A stretch of 64,000 nucleotides of DNA from positions 57,158 through 121,157 of the forward strand of contig NZ_WMFA01000008.1 of assembly GCF_009856445.1 (NCBI RefSeq), written 5' to 3'. Positions 25,199 through 33,382 of the stretch are shown one piece after another. Within the stretch, counting starts at the first letter, position 1. Each line of letters opens with the position of its first letter. The notes under the pieces were generated by a model that had not been told where the DNA came from, searched no databases, and was given only the letters and a program-made list of their open reading frames with translations. This DNA comes from Halobacillus litoralis. GTDB taxonomy: Bacteria; Bacillota; Bacilli; Bacillales; Halobacillaceae. Position numbers and translations under genes: made by a program.

Positions 25199-25894
25199 AT
25201 GAAAGAAAACAAAAAATTCAATCCGCATCCTTATATCGAGAGGTACGAGCTGGAACGGATTTTTCCTGAAGAATTTGTTCCGAAAATGAGCGTGTACACT
25301 TTCGCCAAAGGGGACGTTCTTTTCGCACCTGGGGAAACGTTGCATGACATGTACCTGCTCGTGGAGGGTAAGATCAAAATTTTCACCCTTACTCCGGAAG
25401 GGAAGTCTTTGATCAACCGTTTCAAACGACCGCTCGGCGTAATCGGGGATGTCGAATATGTCAAAGGGAACTCTGTGATCAACTCTGTTGAAGCGGTTTC
25501 TGACGGTGTGATGCTTGCTGCATCCTTTGAGGATTTGAAGGATCTCGAAAGGAACCATCCGCCATTCATTCGTTTTTTACTGGAGACGGTGGCGCACAAG
25601 TTTTATTCCGAATCCCAGGCGTCGAGCCTGCATATGCTCTATCCGGTCGAAGTGCGGCTGGCCAGTTATTTCCTATCCATCTCTTCAGATGGGGAAGGGA
25701 CACTTTTTCATCAGGAGATGCGGACGGCGAATCTCACAGAGCTCGCTGAATGGGTGGGGACGAGTTACCGCCATCTGAACCGGGTGCTGAAGAAAATGGG
25801 TTCTGATGGGATTATTGAACGAGCGAAGGGCTCAATTAAGATTAAAGATTTAGAAAAACTCCGGGAGCTTGCGAACGGAAACATTTATGAGTAA
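25199..25894 (+). CDS. Crp/Fnr family transcriptional regulator, YeiL-like
   Basis: A 231-residue protein with an N-terminal cyclic-nucleotide-binding fold (FAKGDVLFAPGETLHDMYLLVEGKIKIF, then FKRPLGVIGDVEYV) and a C-terminal winged helix (ANLTELAEWVGTSYRHLNRVLKKMGSDGII). The cyclic-nucleotide phosphate cassette is not conserved, so the ligand is probably not cAMP. It resembles YeiL-type regulators. It sits between two DUF606 genes with 17- and 11-bp gaps and probably controls this transporter operon. Confidence 0.87.
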   Translation: MKENKKFNPHPYIERYELERIFPEEFVPKMSVYTFAKGDVLFAPGETLHDMYLLVEGKIKIFTLTPEGKSLINRFKRPLGVIGDVEYVKGNSVINSVEAVSDGVMLAASFEDLKDLERNHPPFIRFLLETVAHKFYSESQASSLHMLYPVEVRLASYFLSISSDGEGTLFHQEMRTANLTELAEWVGTSYRHLNRVLKKMGSDGIIERAKGSIKIKDLEKLRELANGNIYE

Positions 25895-25905
25895 GGAGGG
25901 ATCCA

Positions 25906-26382
25906 ATGCTTGGTGTTGTATTTTCAGTCGTAGCCGGAATTTTGATCAGTATGCAGAACGTGTTCAATGCACGTGTCAGTGAGAAAACAGGAGCATGGGC
26001 GACGACATCGCTCGTGCTTGGTTTAGGGCTTGTTTGTTCTCTACCCGTCTTCTATGCCATGGAAGAGAGGAGCTTGTTTGATTTCGGTGATGTGAACAAA
26101 ATCTTTCTGTTCAGTGGCGTTTTCGGAGTAGGAATCGTGTTCTGTCTCATGCGCGGCGTAACACTGATCGGTCCGGCTTATGCGATTTCCATCGCCCTCA
26201 TATCACAAATCGTCATCGCATTTGTCATCAATACGGGAGGCTGGTTCGGCTTCGATGCTTCGCCTCTTTCTGTGACGAAGCTTGCAGGCATCGCTTTGTT
26301 GATCGGCGGGGTGCTGGTATATAAATTGGAAAAACCTCCTGTGGAAGAAGAACAAGAGGAAATAGAACAAATGAGAGCGTGA
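25906..26382 (+). CDS. Small DMT transporter, YdcZ/DUF606 family (second subunit)
   Basis: A 158-residue paralogue of the DUF606 gene 725 bp upstream: VVFSVVAGILISMQNVFNARVSEKTGAWATTSLVLG and GVTLIGPAYAISIALISQIVIAFVINTGGWFG align with it block by block. An acidic tail (EEEQEEIEQ) is extra. Together with the first copy it likely makes a paired small transporter. AAGGAGGG precedes the ATG. Confidence 0.87.
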   Translation: MLGVVFSVVAGILISMQNVFNARVSEKTGAWATTSLVLGLGLVCSLPVFYAMEERSLFDFGDVNKIFLFSGVFGVGIVFCLMRGVTLIGPAYAISIALISQIVIAFVINTGGWFGFDASPLSVTKLAGIALLIGGVLVYKLEKPPVEEEQEEIEQMRA

Positions 26383-26411
26383 CCTCCTATAGAGGATCAC
26401 GCTCTTTTTTT
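26374..26411. terminator. Terminator overlapping the ydcZ stop, shared with manganese catalase
   Basis: AGAGCGTGA (which includes the stop codon) pairs with TCACGCTCT, with an internal CTC/GAG pair, followed by seven T residues. The convergent catalase gene ends within its T-run. Confidence 0.87.
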
Positions 26412-27300
26412 ACATATTCTCCATCAGTTTCTTGGCAATCCGTTCATAATCATCCCGGTCGATACCAGGGGCGAATTCTTCAGGAAGGTCATCGAGGTCA
26501 GGAATCGGTGCTCCTTTTGGCGTACCTTGGATGACCTGAAGGGGCTGTCCGTTCTCAGGGTTCGTCCCTTTCCATATCTTCCTGATCTCTCCGTAATCAT
26601 AGTCGCTCCACGTGTAGAGAATATTATCCAGTCCCTGATCAAGGTAGGGGCGGGCATAATCGAACTTCGAGTTGTCGAGGTCAGGCACAGGGAGCATTTT
26701 TTTCACATCGACACCTGTGGCGATCTCCAAAGCTTTTGCATAAGCAAGGGCATGCGTACCCCCGCGGACAAGTAAGTAGCCGATCATTTCACGGGCGGTC
26801 GGGTGGTCGGTCATTTCATAGACACGCATCTTATGGGTCCGTGCACCGAGTTCGAGAAAGAAGTTGTGCAAAAGGTCGAGCACCAGGTTGCCACTGGAAA
26901 ACACGTTGTCCCCCGTCCAGGCTCGTCCCATCGAATCGCCTGGGAGGGCCGTTTGTGCGGTAGCGATGAATTGATAGGTATTTCTTTTGTTCAACCCATT
27001 TTGCAGGGGAGCGATATCGGGATCCCCGGTAAAAGTCACTCCGCGAGTAAGAAGGTTGATCGAATTGTTCACGAGTTCCACATGTCCGAATTCTTCCGCT
27101 GTAATACTTGCAACGAGATCATAGAATGGACGGTGCTTTTTCTTTTGGCGAAAAGCGAAGGACTGGAACATGTAGTTATTCAATGTGGACATTTCGCCGA
27201 ACTTTCCGCCTAAAAGTTCCTGCACAGCTGCAGCCGCATTGGCGTCGCCGTGTTCAGGAATGGTCAGAGCAATCTGCATCCGGTCGAGTCGCTTAAACAT
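26410..27300 (-). CDS. Manganese catalase
   Basis: A 296-residue dimanganese ferritin-like catalase, which splits H2O2 without haem. Metal ligands are visible as GEMSTLNNYMFQ (Glu), EEFGHVELVNN (Glu and His) and HKMRVYEMTDHPTAREMIGYLLVRGGTHALAY (Glu and His). The length and the C-terminal DLPEEFAPGID tail resemble Bacillus YdbD/YjqC-type proteins. AGGAGG lies upstream; the small YuzF gene precedes it by 12 bp, giving a two-gene operon. Often a general stress or spore gene in relatives. Confidence 0.92.
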   Translation of the reverse strand: MFKRLDRMQIALTIPEHGDANAAAAVQELLGGKFGEMSTLNNYMFQSFAFRQKKKHRPFYDLVASITAEEFGHVELVNNSINLLTRGVTFTGDPDIAPLQNGLNKRNTYQFIATAQTALPGDSMGRAWTGDNVFSSGNLVLDLLHNFFLELGARTHKMRVYEMTDHPTAREMIGYLLVRGGTHALAYAKALEIATGVDVKKMLPVPDLDNSKFDYARPYLDQGLDNILYTWSDYDYGEIRKIWKGTNPENGQPLQVIQGTPKGAPIPDLDDLPEEFAPGIDRDDYERIAKKLMENM

Positions 27301-27312
27301 AACATCCTCCTT

Positions 27313-27540
27313 TTATTTGTAACGTTGATCAGGAAACACCCAGACAATCTGCTGGGTCCTAACGAAAAATGGGGTTCCGCTCACCTCAACGACGATATGA
27401 TCCGGCATGACCGTCTTCAACCCGCCTCGTACAGATCCTTGCGTCGTCTGGACGACGACAGGTGATCCCTGGATAGACAAGAGTGTCTGGTACACGTATG
27501 GATCGATGGCGGAATTCATAGACACGTTTTGAGAATTCAT
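27313..27540 (-). CDS. YuzF-like small protein (DUF2642)
   Basis: A 75-residue protein: SAIDPYVYQTLLSIQGSPVVVQTTQGSVRGGLKTVMPDHIVVEVSGTPFFVRTQQIVWVFP is an Sm-like beta barrel typical of DUF2642, a family of small spore-associated or stress proteins. The ATG has GGGAGCT 6-7 nt upstream; an earlier in-frame start has none. Cotranscribed with manganese catalase. Confidence 0.82.
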   Translation of the reverse strand: MNSQNVSMNSAIDPYVYQTLLSIQGSPVVVQTTQGSVRGGLKTVMPDHIVVEVSGTPFFVRTQQIVWVFPDQRYK

Positions 27541-27615
27541 TTTTTCAGCTCCCTTCACAGGTAGTCTCATTTAAAGATGTATATGTACAAACCTCTCATT
27601 TAGGCATCCATTCGC

Positions 27616-27648
27616 TGGGAAAAGAGGCGAAGGTTTGTGTATTCGCCC
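27616..27648 (-). terminator. Probable terminator downstream of the triterpene cyclase
   Basis: On the minus strand GGGGCGAA pairs with TTCGCCTC (one mismatch) around a 10-nt loop and is followed by TTTT. It is about 110 nt past the cyclase stop. Confidence 0.55.
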
Positions 27649-27668
27649 CTGTGTTTTATTGAATATGA

Positions 27669-27731
27669 GCTGGATTTCGGATTTTATTAGCAGGTTTCGA
27701 AGTTTTATTGGCGACTTCATCCATTATATTA
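27669..27731. repeat. Three tandem 21-bp repeats
   Basis: Units begin at 27669, 27690 and 27711 with an exact 21-bp period. Units 1 and 2 share GC-GG-TTTCG-A-TTTTATT; unit 3 has diverged but keeps the GC start and ATTA end. They lie between the cyclase stop codon and its probable terminator, and encode nothing. Confidence 0.7.
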
Positions 27732-27757
27732 GTACCTGGCGCTAACTTACTTATTTT

Positions 27758-29602
27758 CTACGTGCTGAGTGATAAGTATTTCTTTAGCACTAGGAGCGGC
27801 CAAATGTAGTTGTAGCTGTGATAGTAGATGTAAAAGTTTCCGGGGAGACCTGCCCCCGTCGGGTATTCATATGTCCAGTCCTTCTCCTCCAGTTTTCGAA
27901 GCACACAAGAGATTCCTTTTTCAATGACCGGTGTCCGTCTTTCGTGCACAGCCATCAAAGCATCCAGAGCCCAGGAAGTTTGCGGAAGAGTACTATCCCC
28001 TAAAGGAATGTAGGTCTTTTCTTGGTCACTTTTACACGATTCTCCCCAACCGCCGTCTTCATTTTGAACGGCCTCCAAAAACTGCACGCCTCTTCTGATG
28101 GAAGGATCATCCTTGCCTACTCCTACGGCCCGCATTCCAGTAATGGCGGCCCAGCTTCCATATAGGTAGGTGATACCCCAGCGGCCATACCAGGATCCAT
28201 CCCCTTCTTGATGGGAGCGCAGCCAGTTCACCGCTTTTTGAATGCGGGGATCGGTGAGAGGGAAACGAGCGTTACTTCCAAGGAACTCGAGTGTCCGACC
28301 CGTCAAGTCCGCTGTGGAAGGGTCGATGCTTGCCGACTCGGCCCCGTCTATTGGAACGAACTTCATGAGAGGATTGGTCTTGCCTATCTCGAAAGCCGGC
28401 CAGCCACCGTCATCATTTTGCATCGCGAGAACCCACTTTAAGCCTCTCGTGTAATGGCTCTGGAAAGAGGGATCATCTTTACGAAGCGCCCGCAAAGCAG
28501 CTGTGGAGTCATCGACATCCGGATGGATGGTATTGCTTTTGGAAAAACCCCATCCCCCTGGTTCGGTATGGTTGACAGCTACCATCCAGTCTCCGAATTT
28601 GGTTTGTTGATGTTTTAAAAGAAACTGTTCGGATTTGTGTAAAGGGATACCTGATGCCGGATGCGCCTGAAGGGCATGACTGATCAGCGCCGTATCCCAT
28701 ATATCAGAAGGCGAATTTTGGATATGGACGCCGCGTTCTGTCAGGCAGGCATGCTGCATGAGGCCCTGGATGGCTTTTTTGATGAGGGGGTCATGTTTTT
28801 GATACCCGCAACTCACCAGAGCATAGATCATATAAAAAGTGGAAGAGAAATAACTATAGAGTGTTCCGTCTGACTCGATGCGCTGCAGCATGTAGGTAAG
28901 AAGGCGCTGCCTTGAGAGCAGATAGAGTCGATGAGGAAGTCCGGTTAACGTTTTAACCGCACTCTGCACACTCGTTAACAAGGACCGGCTTGCCTCTGGA
29001 AGCAAGTCTTCCTCCTCTCTGAAAAAGCAGTCACTCATATCGGGAATTTGTTTATTTTTCAAAACAAACGGTTGATCGGATAAGAGCAGAACAGGTGCCA
29101 TGTGCACACGTGCGTAACTACTGAAATCATAAAAAGATACAGGAGAAGATGGCGGAAGCAAAATGATGTGAACCGGCAAGTGGAATAGACTCGGCCATGG
29201 GTACTGCCCATGAATAGCCAATGTGATTTTGGTCATAGAATGAGCGCGGTTCAACCCTCCATGCTTCCGGATAAAAGCCTTGGCTTTCCTAATCGCGAGG
29301 TCACCATTTGAATAGTATCCGGCATAGAGAAGAGCGAAAACCGCTTCGATGGTTGCAGACAGGTTGCCTTCATCGTCTTCATAAAGCTTCCAGTATCCCT
29401 CTTCGTTCTGAAGGGAAGAGAGCCGCTCACACAACTGTTTAGTGAGCTCCTTTTCTTTCGAGAACGTTTGAAGCAGAAGAATCATATTGGCATCGGTCAT
29501 CAGACTGTTTTCAAAACAAAAATGAAAACATCCGTCATCCTTCTGGCGGCCTTGGATTTCAGCCTCCAGTTGTTTGATTGCATCCTTGATCCGATCGTTC
29601 AT
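27758..29602 (-). CDS. sqhC: Squalene-hopene/tetraprenyl-beta-curcumene cyclase family protein
   Basis: A 614-residue alpha-alpha-barrel terpene cyclase. The protonating DXDD motif is DVDDS near residue 360, and QW repeats are seen as QNDDGGWPAF, QEGDGSWYGRWG and QNEDGGWGES. Bacillus homologues (SqhC) convert tetraprenyl-beta-curcumene to sporulenol, a spore membrane C35 terpenoid; hopene formation from squalene is the alternative. No squalene or prenyl synthase gene is adjacent, so the substrate is unresolved. The ATG has GAGGGTG 6 nt upstream; a longer in-frame start 24 nt earlier is less likely. Confidence 0.88.
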   Translation of the reverse strand: MNDRIKDAIKQLEAEIQGRQKDDGCFHFCFENSLMTDANMILLLQTFSKEKELTKQLCERLSSLQNEEGYWKLYEDDEGNLSATIEAVFALLYAGYYSNGDLAIRKAKAFIRKHGGLNRAHSMTKITLAIHGQYPWPSLFHLPVHIILLPPSSPVSFYDFSSYARVHMAPVLLLSDQPFVLKNKQIPDMSDCFFREEEDLLPEASRSLLTSVQSAVKTLTGLPHRLYLLSRQRLLTYMLQRIESDGTLYSYFSSTFYMIYALVSCGYQKHDPLIKKAIQGLMQHACLTERGVHIQNSPSDIWDTALISHALQAHPASGIPLHKSEQFLLKHQQTKFGDWMVAVNHTEPGGWGFSKSNTIHPDVDDSTAALRALRKDDPSFQSHYTRGLKWVLAMQNDDGGWPAFEIGKTNPLMKFVPIDGAESASIDPSTADLTGRTLEFLGSNARFPLTDPRIQKAVNWLRSHQEGDGSWYGRWGITYLYGSWAAITGMRAVGVGKDDPSIRRGVQFLEAVQNEDGGWGESCKSDQEKTYIPLGDSTLPQTSWALDALMAVHERRTPVIEKGISCVLRKLEEKDWTYEYPTGAGLPGNFYIYYHSYNYIWPLLVLKKYLSLST

Positions 29603-29680
29603 ATTGTTCACCCTCTTTGATTCCATCCTTCTGATTTATATGAAAAAGATGCCGGATTCAGAAGGGACTGTTTTTTCCAT

Positions 29681-29713
29681 AAAAAAACGAGCTTCCTGTT
29701 CAGAAGCTCGTTT
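29681..29713 (-). terminator. Terminator of the peroxiredoxin-like gene
   Basis: On the minus strand AAACGAGCTTC pairs perfectly with GAAGCTCGTTT around CTGTTCA-type loop and ends in seven T residues, right behind the stop codon. Confidence 0.92.
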
Positions 29714-29717
29714 GTCA

Positions 29718-30218
29718 TTATTTCAAATTCTCGCGGATATATTTGATGATCTTTCTGATTTCATCTGGATGCGGACGGCCGAATGGACTTGTCTGTCTTT
29801 GTTGATAAAGGACACGTCCCTGCTCATCTGTCAGGAAATAAGCTGGTTCCCCATGGGTCCCATGGTCTTCATAAGGCGCATGCTCATCATGATAATGCAC
29901 ATGGTAGTTGGATAGAAATTCTAAATTCTCATCCATCAGAATAGGGAAGGTGAAGTCATGTTCACTTACCATTTTTTCCAGACTATCTTTGCTTTCGTGA
30001 GTAATCGCGGCGAATTTGATGTCATGTTCTTCGAAGTAACTCAACGTGTTCTGGAATTCGTCCAGCTCGCTCATGCAGACAGGGCACCATGAACCGCGGA
30101 AGTACACGAATAAGTACCAATGATGGTTTTCTTTTAGATCCTCGGAAAAATGGAACTCTTCTCCCTGGACAGAAGACAGTTTGAAGTCCGGGGCATGTTG
30201 ATATAATTTAAAGCTCAT
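29718..30218 (-). CDS. Peroxiredoxin-like (AhpC/TSA) redoxin-domain protein
   Basis: A 166-residue thioredoxin-fold protein. APDFKLSSVQGEEFHFSEDL begins the redoxin fold, and GSWCPVCMSELDEF supplies a CxxC pair where peroxiredoxins have a single peroxidatic Cys in PxxxTxxC; this arrangement is that of the peroxiredoxin-like DUF899/YneN-like group. The insertion HYHDEHAPYEDHGTHGEP is histidine- and acid-rich and may bind metal. The ATG has AAGGGAGTG upstream. Thiol-disulphide exchange or peroxide reduction is likely. Confidence 0.83.
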   Translation of the reverse strand: MSFKLYQHAPDFKLSSVQGEEFHFSEDLKENHHWYLFVYFRGSWCPVCMSELDEFQNTLSYFEEHDIKFAAITHESKDSLEKMVSEHDFTFPILMDENLEFLSNYHVHYHDEHAPYEDHGTHGEPAYFLTDEQGRVLYQQRQTSPFGRPHPDEIRKIIKYIRENLK

Positions 30219-30496
30219 GGAATGACACTCCCTTTTCATTTTTATCCTTCATACATCCCCATACCCTTATCCGGCGGAATGTAATTATTTTTTTCGACAT
30301 TAAATGATAAGAGAGTGTCCATTTCTGCAAGTCGCTGTCTTTTTAAAGGAATTACACCGTTGGTATTGAAATCATTATAGTAGTGAGTCCAATAGAGTTA
30401 TAGAAGCTGTGGCGAAATACTTTTTCTTCATTCTTGAAAAAGGAAATAATACCCATTTTTTGATATGATGGGGGAAGATGGAAAGGAGGTTGTTTG

Positions 30497-30922
30497 ATGA
30501 AAAAGATCGTTTGGATCATTTTGTTCATCCTTTGTGCGGGATGTCAGCAAGCAGGAAATGAAGAGTCATCGGTTACCATAAAAACCGAGGAGTTTGAAGC
30601 CGGCTCCTACACGATGAGAGGAATCCCGGGTAAAGTCGCTTTCATTGATGCCCCATGGATCGAAGGTGAGGTGCAAAAGTACATGTGGCATTTTTGGGGA
30701 AGTGGAGAAGAACTGGACGGCCCCTTCAAAGTAACAGGCACACATATGGAAACTGGTGAAACAGTCACCGTTCTGGAAACTTCAGAAGTCGCGGGGCCGG
30801 TAAATGGCGCTGATGCGTCTCTTCCGTCGAACATGTCCTTGCCTGAAAGTGGTGATTGGAGACTGGAAACGAGTCTCGATGGTGAAGCGTTTGGGACGAT
30901 CCTTGTGAATGTGAAGGAATAA
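30497..30922 (+). CDS. Lipoprotein, DUF4871-like
   Basis: A 141-residue secreted lipoprotein. The signal peptide KKIVWIILFILCAGC has a slightly atypical lipobox (C-A-G-C, Leu at -4). The mature part holds GIPGKVAFIDAPWIEGEVQKYMWHFWG and a beta-sandwich-like remainder, a pattern I associate with DUF4871. AAAGGAGGT lies 6 nt before ATG. It heads a run of same-strand genes to 33.3 kb with short gaps; function unknown. Confidence 0.72.
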   Translation: MKKIVWIILFILCAGCQQAGNEESSVTIKTEEFEAGSYTMRGIPGKVAFIDAPWIEGEVQKYMWHFWGSGEELDGPFKVTGTHMETGETVTVLETSEVAGPVNGADASLPSNMSLPESGDWRLETSLDGEAFGTILVNVKE

Positions 30923-30936
30923 AAGGAGGGGTCCAT

Positions 30937-31116
30937 GTGGAAACGGTTGGAGTCATGATTATGATCGCAATCGCTGTTGCTCTTGATTACTTTTGGTTCG
31001 ATCGCGATCGGAAGCGGTGGGGCTGGATGAAGAACTGGACGCGCTTGCAGAGAGGTTTATTTCTTACCAGTTTTTTTGTAGCGGCGATGGTGATCTACAT
31101 CGGTATGAGTCTGTAA
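30937..31116 (+). CDS. Small two-helix membrane protein, 59 aa
   Basis: A short GTG-initiated gene with AAAGGAGGGG 6 nt upstream. It encodes a first helix (VGVMIMIAIAVALDYFWF), a basic loop (DRDRKRWGWMKNWTRLQR) and a second helix (GLFLTSFFVAAMVIYIGM). It fills the gap between the lipoprotein and next membrane gene almost exactly (14 and 24 bp), supporting it as a real operon member. No family recognised. Confidence 0.72.
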   Translation: METVGVMIMIAIAVALDYFWFDRDRKRWGWMKNWTRLQRGLFLTSFFVAAMVIYIGMSL

Positions 31117-31140
31117 GTTTGATAGAAAGGTATTCATAAT

Positions 31141-31440
31141 ATGAGAGTCTTGTTAGAGTTATTGCGCATCGTTTTTCTATTTATTTTCGGAGGGGCGCTG
31201 GTTTGGGTTGTGCTCGCTCCTTTCTATAACGTCCATCCTTTATCCAGAGAGTATCAATGGCTTGGCGCCCTCGGAGTGTACGGAATTCTATTTGTGTTTT
31301 ATAGAAATCGCTGGCAGTTTTCCGGGTGGTATAAGGGCAAAGGGAGAAAGAAGCTCCCCTTAAGTTTGACTAGAATTATTATTGTTGGGTCGATGGTTCT
31401 GATCGCATCTCCATGGGTAATGGCTATGTTCAATTATTGA
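31141..31440 (+). CDS. Small membrane protein, three helices
   Basis: A 99-residue membrane protein with helices at about 5-28, 40-55 and 75-95 and a basic loop (YRNRWQFSGWYKGKGRKK). Not recognised. It follows the 59-residue membrane gene and precedes a GNAT gene by 13 bp, so it belongs to the same transcript. The ribosome binding site (AAAGG) is weak. Confidence 0.7.
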   Translation: MRVLLELLRIVFLFIFGGALVWVVLAPFYNVHPLSREYQWLGALGVYGILFVFYRNRWQFSGWYKGKGRKKLPLSLTRIIIVGSMVLIASPWVMAMFNY

Positions 31441-31453
31441 GGAGGGAAAAGAC

Positions 31454-31906
31454 ATGAAACGTAAGGAAGTTATCGAGTTGAAGTCCACAGAAGAGATTAA
31501 AGCGGCTTATCCCGTCATGAAGGAATTGAGATCGCATGTAAGTGAAGAGCAGTATATCGAATTGGTGCAAGAGGCGATGGAGGTGGACCGCTATCACCTT
31601 TTCGCTTTATATGCAGATGAAGAAATCGTTGCTCTTACGGGGTTCAAAGAGATGACGACTCTGTATTACGGTCGCTTTGTATGGGTTTGTGATTTAGTCA
31701 CATCTTCCACCCACCGTTCACAAGGATACGGCGAAGAGCTGCTGACTTTCGTGGAAAACTGGGCAAAGGAACATGGTAGGGAGAGTGTTGCCCTTTCTAC
31801 TGGTGTCAGTAGGCTCAGGGCCCACCGATTTTATGAAGGGAAAGTGGACTACGAACGGGTCAGTTATGTTTACAAGAAGGCCGTTCCGGATGACCGTGGC
31901 AGGTGA
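31454..31906 (+). CDS. GNAT family N-acetyltransferase
   Basis: A 150-residue acetyltransferase: VWVCDLVTSSTHRSQGYGEELLTFVENWAKEHG is motif A with the RxxGxG acetyl-CoA loop, and ALSTGVSRLRAHRFYEGKVDY is the C-terminal helix-strand unit with the conserved Tyr. GGAGGG precedes the ATG. Acceptor unknown. Confidence 0.9.
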   Translation: MKRKEVIELKSTEEIKAAYPVMKELRSHVSEEQYIELVQEAMEVDRYHLFALYADEEIVALTGFKEMTTLYYGRFVWVCDLVTSSTHRSQGYGEELLTFVENWAKEHGRESVALSTGVSRLRAHRFYEGKVDYERVSYVYKKAVPDDRGR

Positions 31907-31963
31907 GGGGGGAAGCGGTCGTTTCCTCTACCCCCAAACTGGAATAGGAATGGAGGTCAAGGT

Positions 31964-32413
31964 ATGAATAGGAACACGAAGGTCGAAGAGAAAGAAGCAA
32001 TTGCGATCATAGGATACAGGGTGGTCTGTGATGGCGAAGATTATATTATGGAAATTCCGAAAGCAGCAGAAAAACTTCACCACCGTTTCCCGGAAGCAGA
32101 CGTTCAAATAGGAGCATTTATCCCCGGAGAGTGTAAGGAAGAGAATGACGGGTATTGGATCGGCGTCCCTCAGAGTCCTGAAACGGCCGTTCCGGATGAT
32201 ATGGAGTCATTGCTCATAGAAAAGCAAACGTATGCGATCACTACATATGAAGGTTCAAACGATCGAATCCGAGAAGCTTATGAATCCCTGCACCACTGGA
32301 TGGAATGGAAGGGGTATCCCCGGGAATTGACGGCCTGGCACGTGGAAGTCTATCATTCATGGCAGGATAAGGAAAACCTTCACATGGAACTATGGGAAAC
32401 GGTAAGGACTTGA
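31964..32413 (+). CDS. GyrI-like effector-binding domain protein
   Basis: A 149-residue stand-alone GyrI/SOUL-like domain related to the ligand-binding half of Rob and BmrR, without a DNA-binding domain. Features are the IIGYRVVCDG strand, IGAFIPGECKEENDGYWIGVP, YAITTYEGSNDRIREAYESLHHWM and the acidic ELTAWHVEVYHSWQD-LHMELWETV ending that carries the buried acidic pocket. Such single-domain forms may hydrolyse or sequester cyclopropanoid and other toxins. A MerR-type regulator follows. Confidence 0.83.
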   Translation: MNRNTKVEEKEAIAIIGYRVVCDGEDYIMEIPKAAEKLHHRFPEADVQIGAFIPGECKEENDGYWIGVPQSPETAVPDDMESLLIEKQTYAITTYEGSNDRIREAYESLHHWMEWKGYPRELTAWHVEVYHSWQDKENLHMELWETVRT

Positions 32414-32461
32414 CTCTGTGGTGCACCCCACGGTTTACTATAGAAAGTGGGAGGAAGCACG

Positions 32462-32806
32462 GTGTATAAAATCAGCGAATTTTCACAACTGACCGGACTC
32501 AGTAAAGAAACGCTCCGTTACTATGCAGAGGTCGGTCTGCTTGAGCCTGCGTACATTCATCCGGATAACCATTACCGGTATTATGATGATGGCAGTTATT
32601 TTTTGGCGCTCATGCTCGGGAAGCTGCGGGCGCTTGGGTTCACTATTCAGGAAATGAAAAAAGTGATGGATGATGAATCCTTTTTGCAACTCGAACAACT
32701 GCTACTGGAAAAACGCAGCAAGATCCATAGGGAGATTCACGATCTTCAGAGTAGACTTGCTGACATTGATGCCTTTTTAGAATCTGGCAGGGAGGAAGAC
32801 GAATGA
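32462..32806 (+). CDS. MerR family transcriptional regulator
   Basis: A 114-residue MerR regulator: YKISEFSQLTGLSKETLRYYAEVGLLEPAY is the winged helix-turn-helix, NHYRYYDDGSYFLALMLGKLRALGFTIQEMKKVM the wing and helix 3-4 pair, followed by a dimerisation coiled coil and no sizeable effector domain. The GTG start has GGGAGG 7 nt upstream; the earlier in-frame GTG lies within that site. Its end overlaps the SRPBCC gene by 4 bp, which could provide the sensing domain. Confidence 0.9.
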   Translation: MYKISEFSQLTGLSKETLRYYAEVGLLEPAYIHPDNHYRYYDDGSYFLALMLGKLRALGFTIQEMKKVMDDESFLQLEQLLLEKRSKIHREIHDLQSRLADIDAFLESGREEDE

Positions 32807-33261
32807 TTCAATGGGAAAACGATAGAGTGATTGCCGCACCCATCGATGAAGTGTGGGAGCTTTTCAGAGACGTCAACATCAAGCGGATCATGCCTAAAGT
32901 TGAAGAGCATGAACTGATAGAAAAAAACGAAACGGAAGTAGGAGCCAAACACAGACAGACGTACAGGGAAGGGAAGCGTCTGGAAACCTATACGGTTGAG
33001 ACGCTTGCCTATGAAGAATCCCCTGAACGCAAGCACAAAAAAATCGCGTTCGTCATCGGGAAAGCGTTTGAAGTGACGGCGTCCTTCCTTTTAGAGAAAG
33101 TGGATGAGGAACATACACGATTGACTTACGCTGGACAAAACAGAGGAGTGAATTTCGTCGGAAAAGCGATGATGAAACTCGCGAACAAAAAAGGGAATGA
33201 TCGTGTGGTCGAAGAATTTTTGGATCGTGTTGAAAAAGAAGCCACGCACTCGAATGTATAA
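32803..33261 (+). CDS. SRPBCC family protein (START-like)
   Basis: A 152-residue helix-grip fold: RVIAAPIDEVWELFRDVNIKRIMPKVEEHELIEKNETEVGAKHRQTYREGKR is the standard polyketide cyclase/SRPBCC opening, ending in a long C-terminal helix (RVVEEFLDRVEKEATH). It binds a hydrophobic ligand. The ATGA overlap with merR indicates coupled translation and a shared regulatory role. Confidence 0.87.
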   Translation: MIQWENDRVIAAPIDEVWELFRDVNIKRIMPKVEEHELIEKNETEVGAKHRQTYREGKRLETYTVETLAYEESPERKHKKIAFVIGKAFEVTASFLLEKVDEEHTRLTYAGQNRGVNFVGKAMMKLANKKGNDRVVEEFLDRVEKEATHSNV

Positions 33262-33264
33262 GAG

Positions 33265-33286
33265 CCCGTCCATGGACGGGTTTTTT
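33265..33286 (+). terminator. Rho-independent terminator of the merR operon
   Basis: Compact stem CCCGTC / GACGGG with a CATG loop and six T residues, 4 nt after the stop codon. Confidence 0.9.
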
Positions 33287-33382
33287 GTTTCGTAAACTCG
33301 ACCATATGGAAAGGTGTACACGTATGATTTTCTCTTTCTCCGCATAGAAATGTTTATAGTTTGGAGAGGGGGGATGAGGTGT

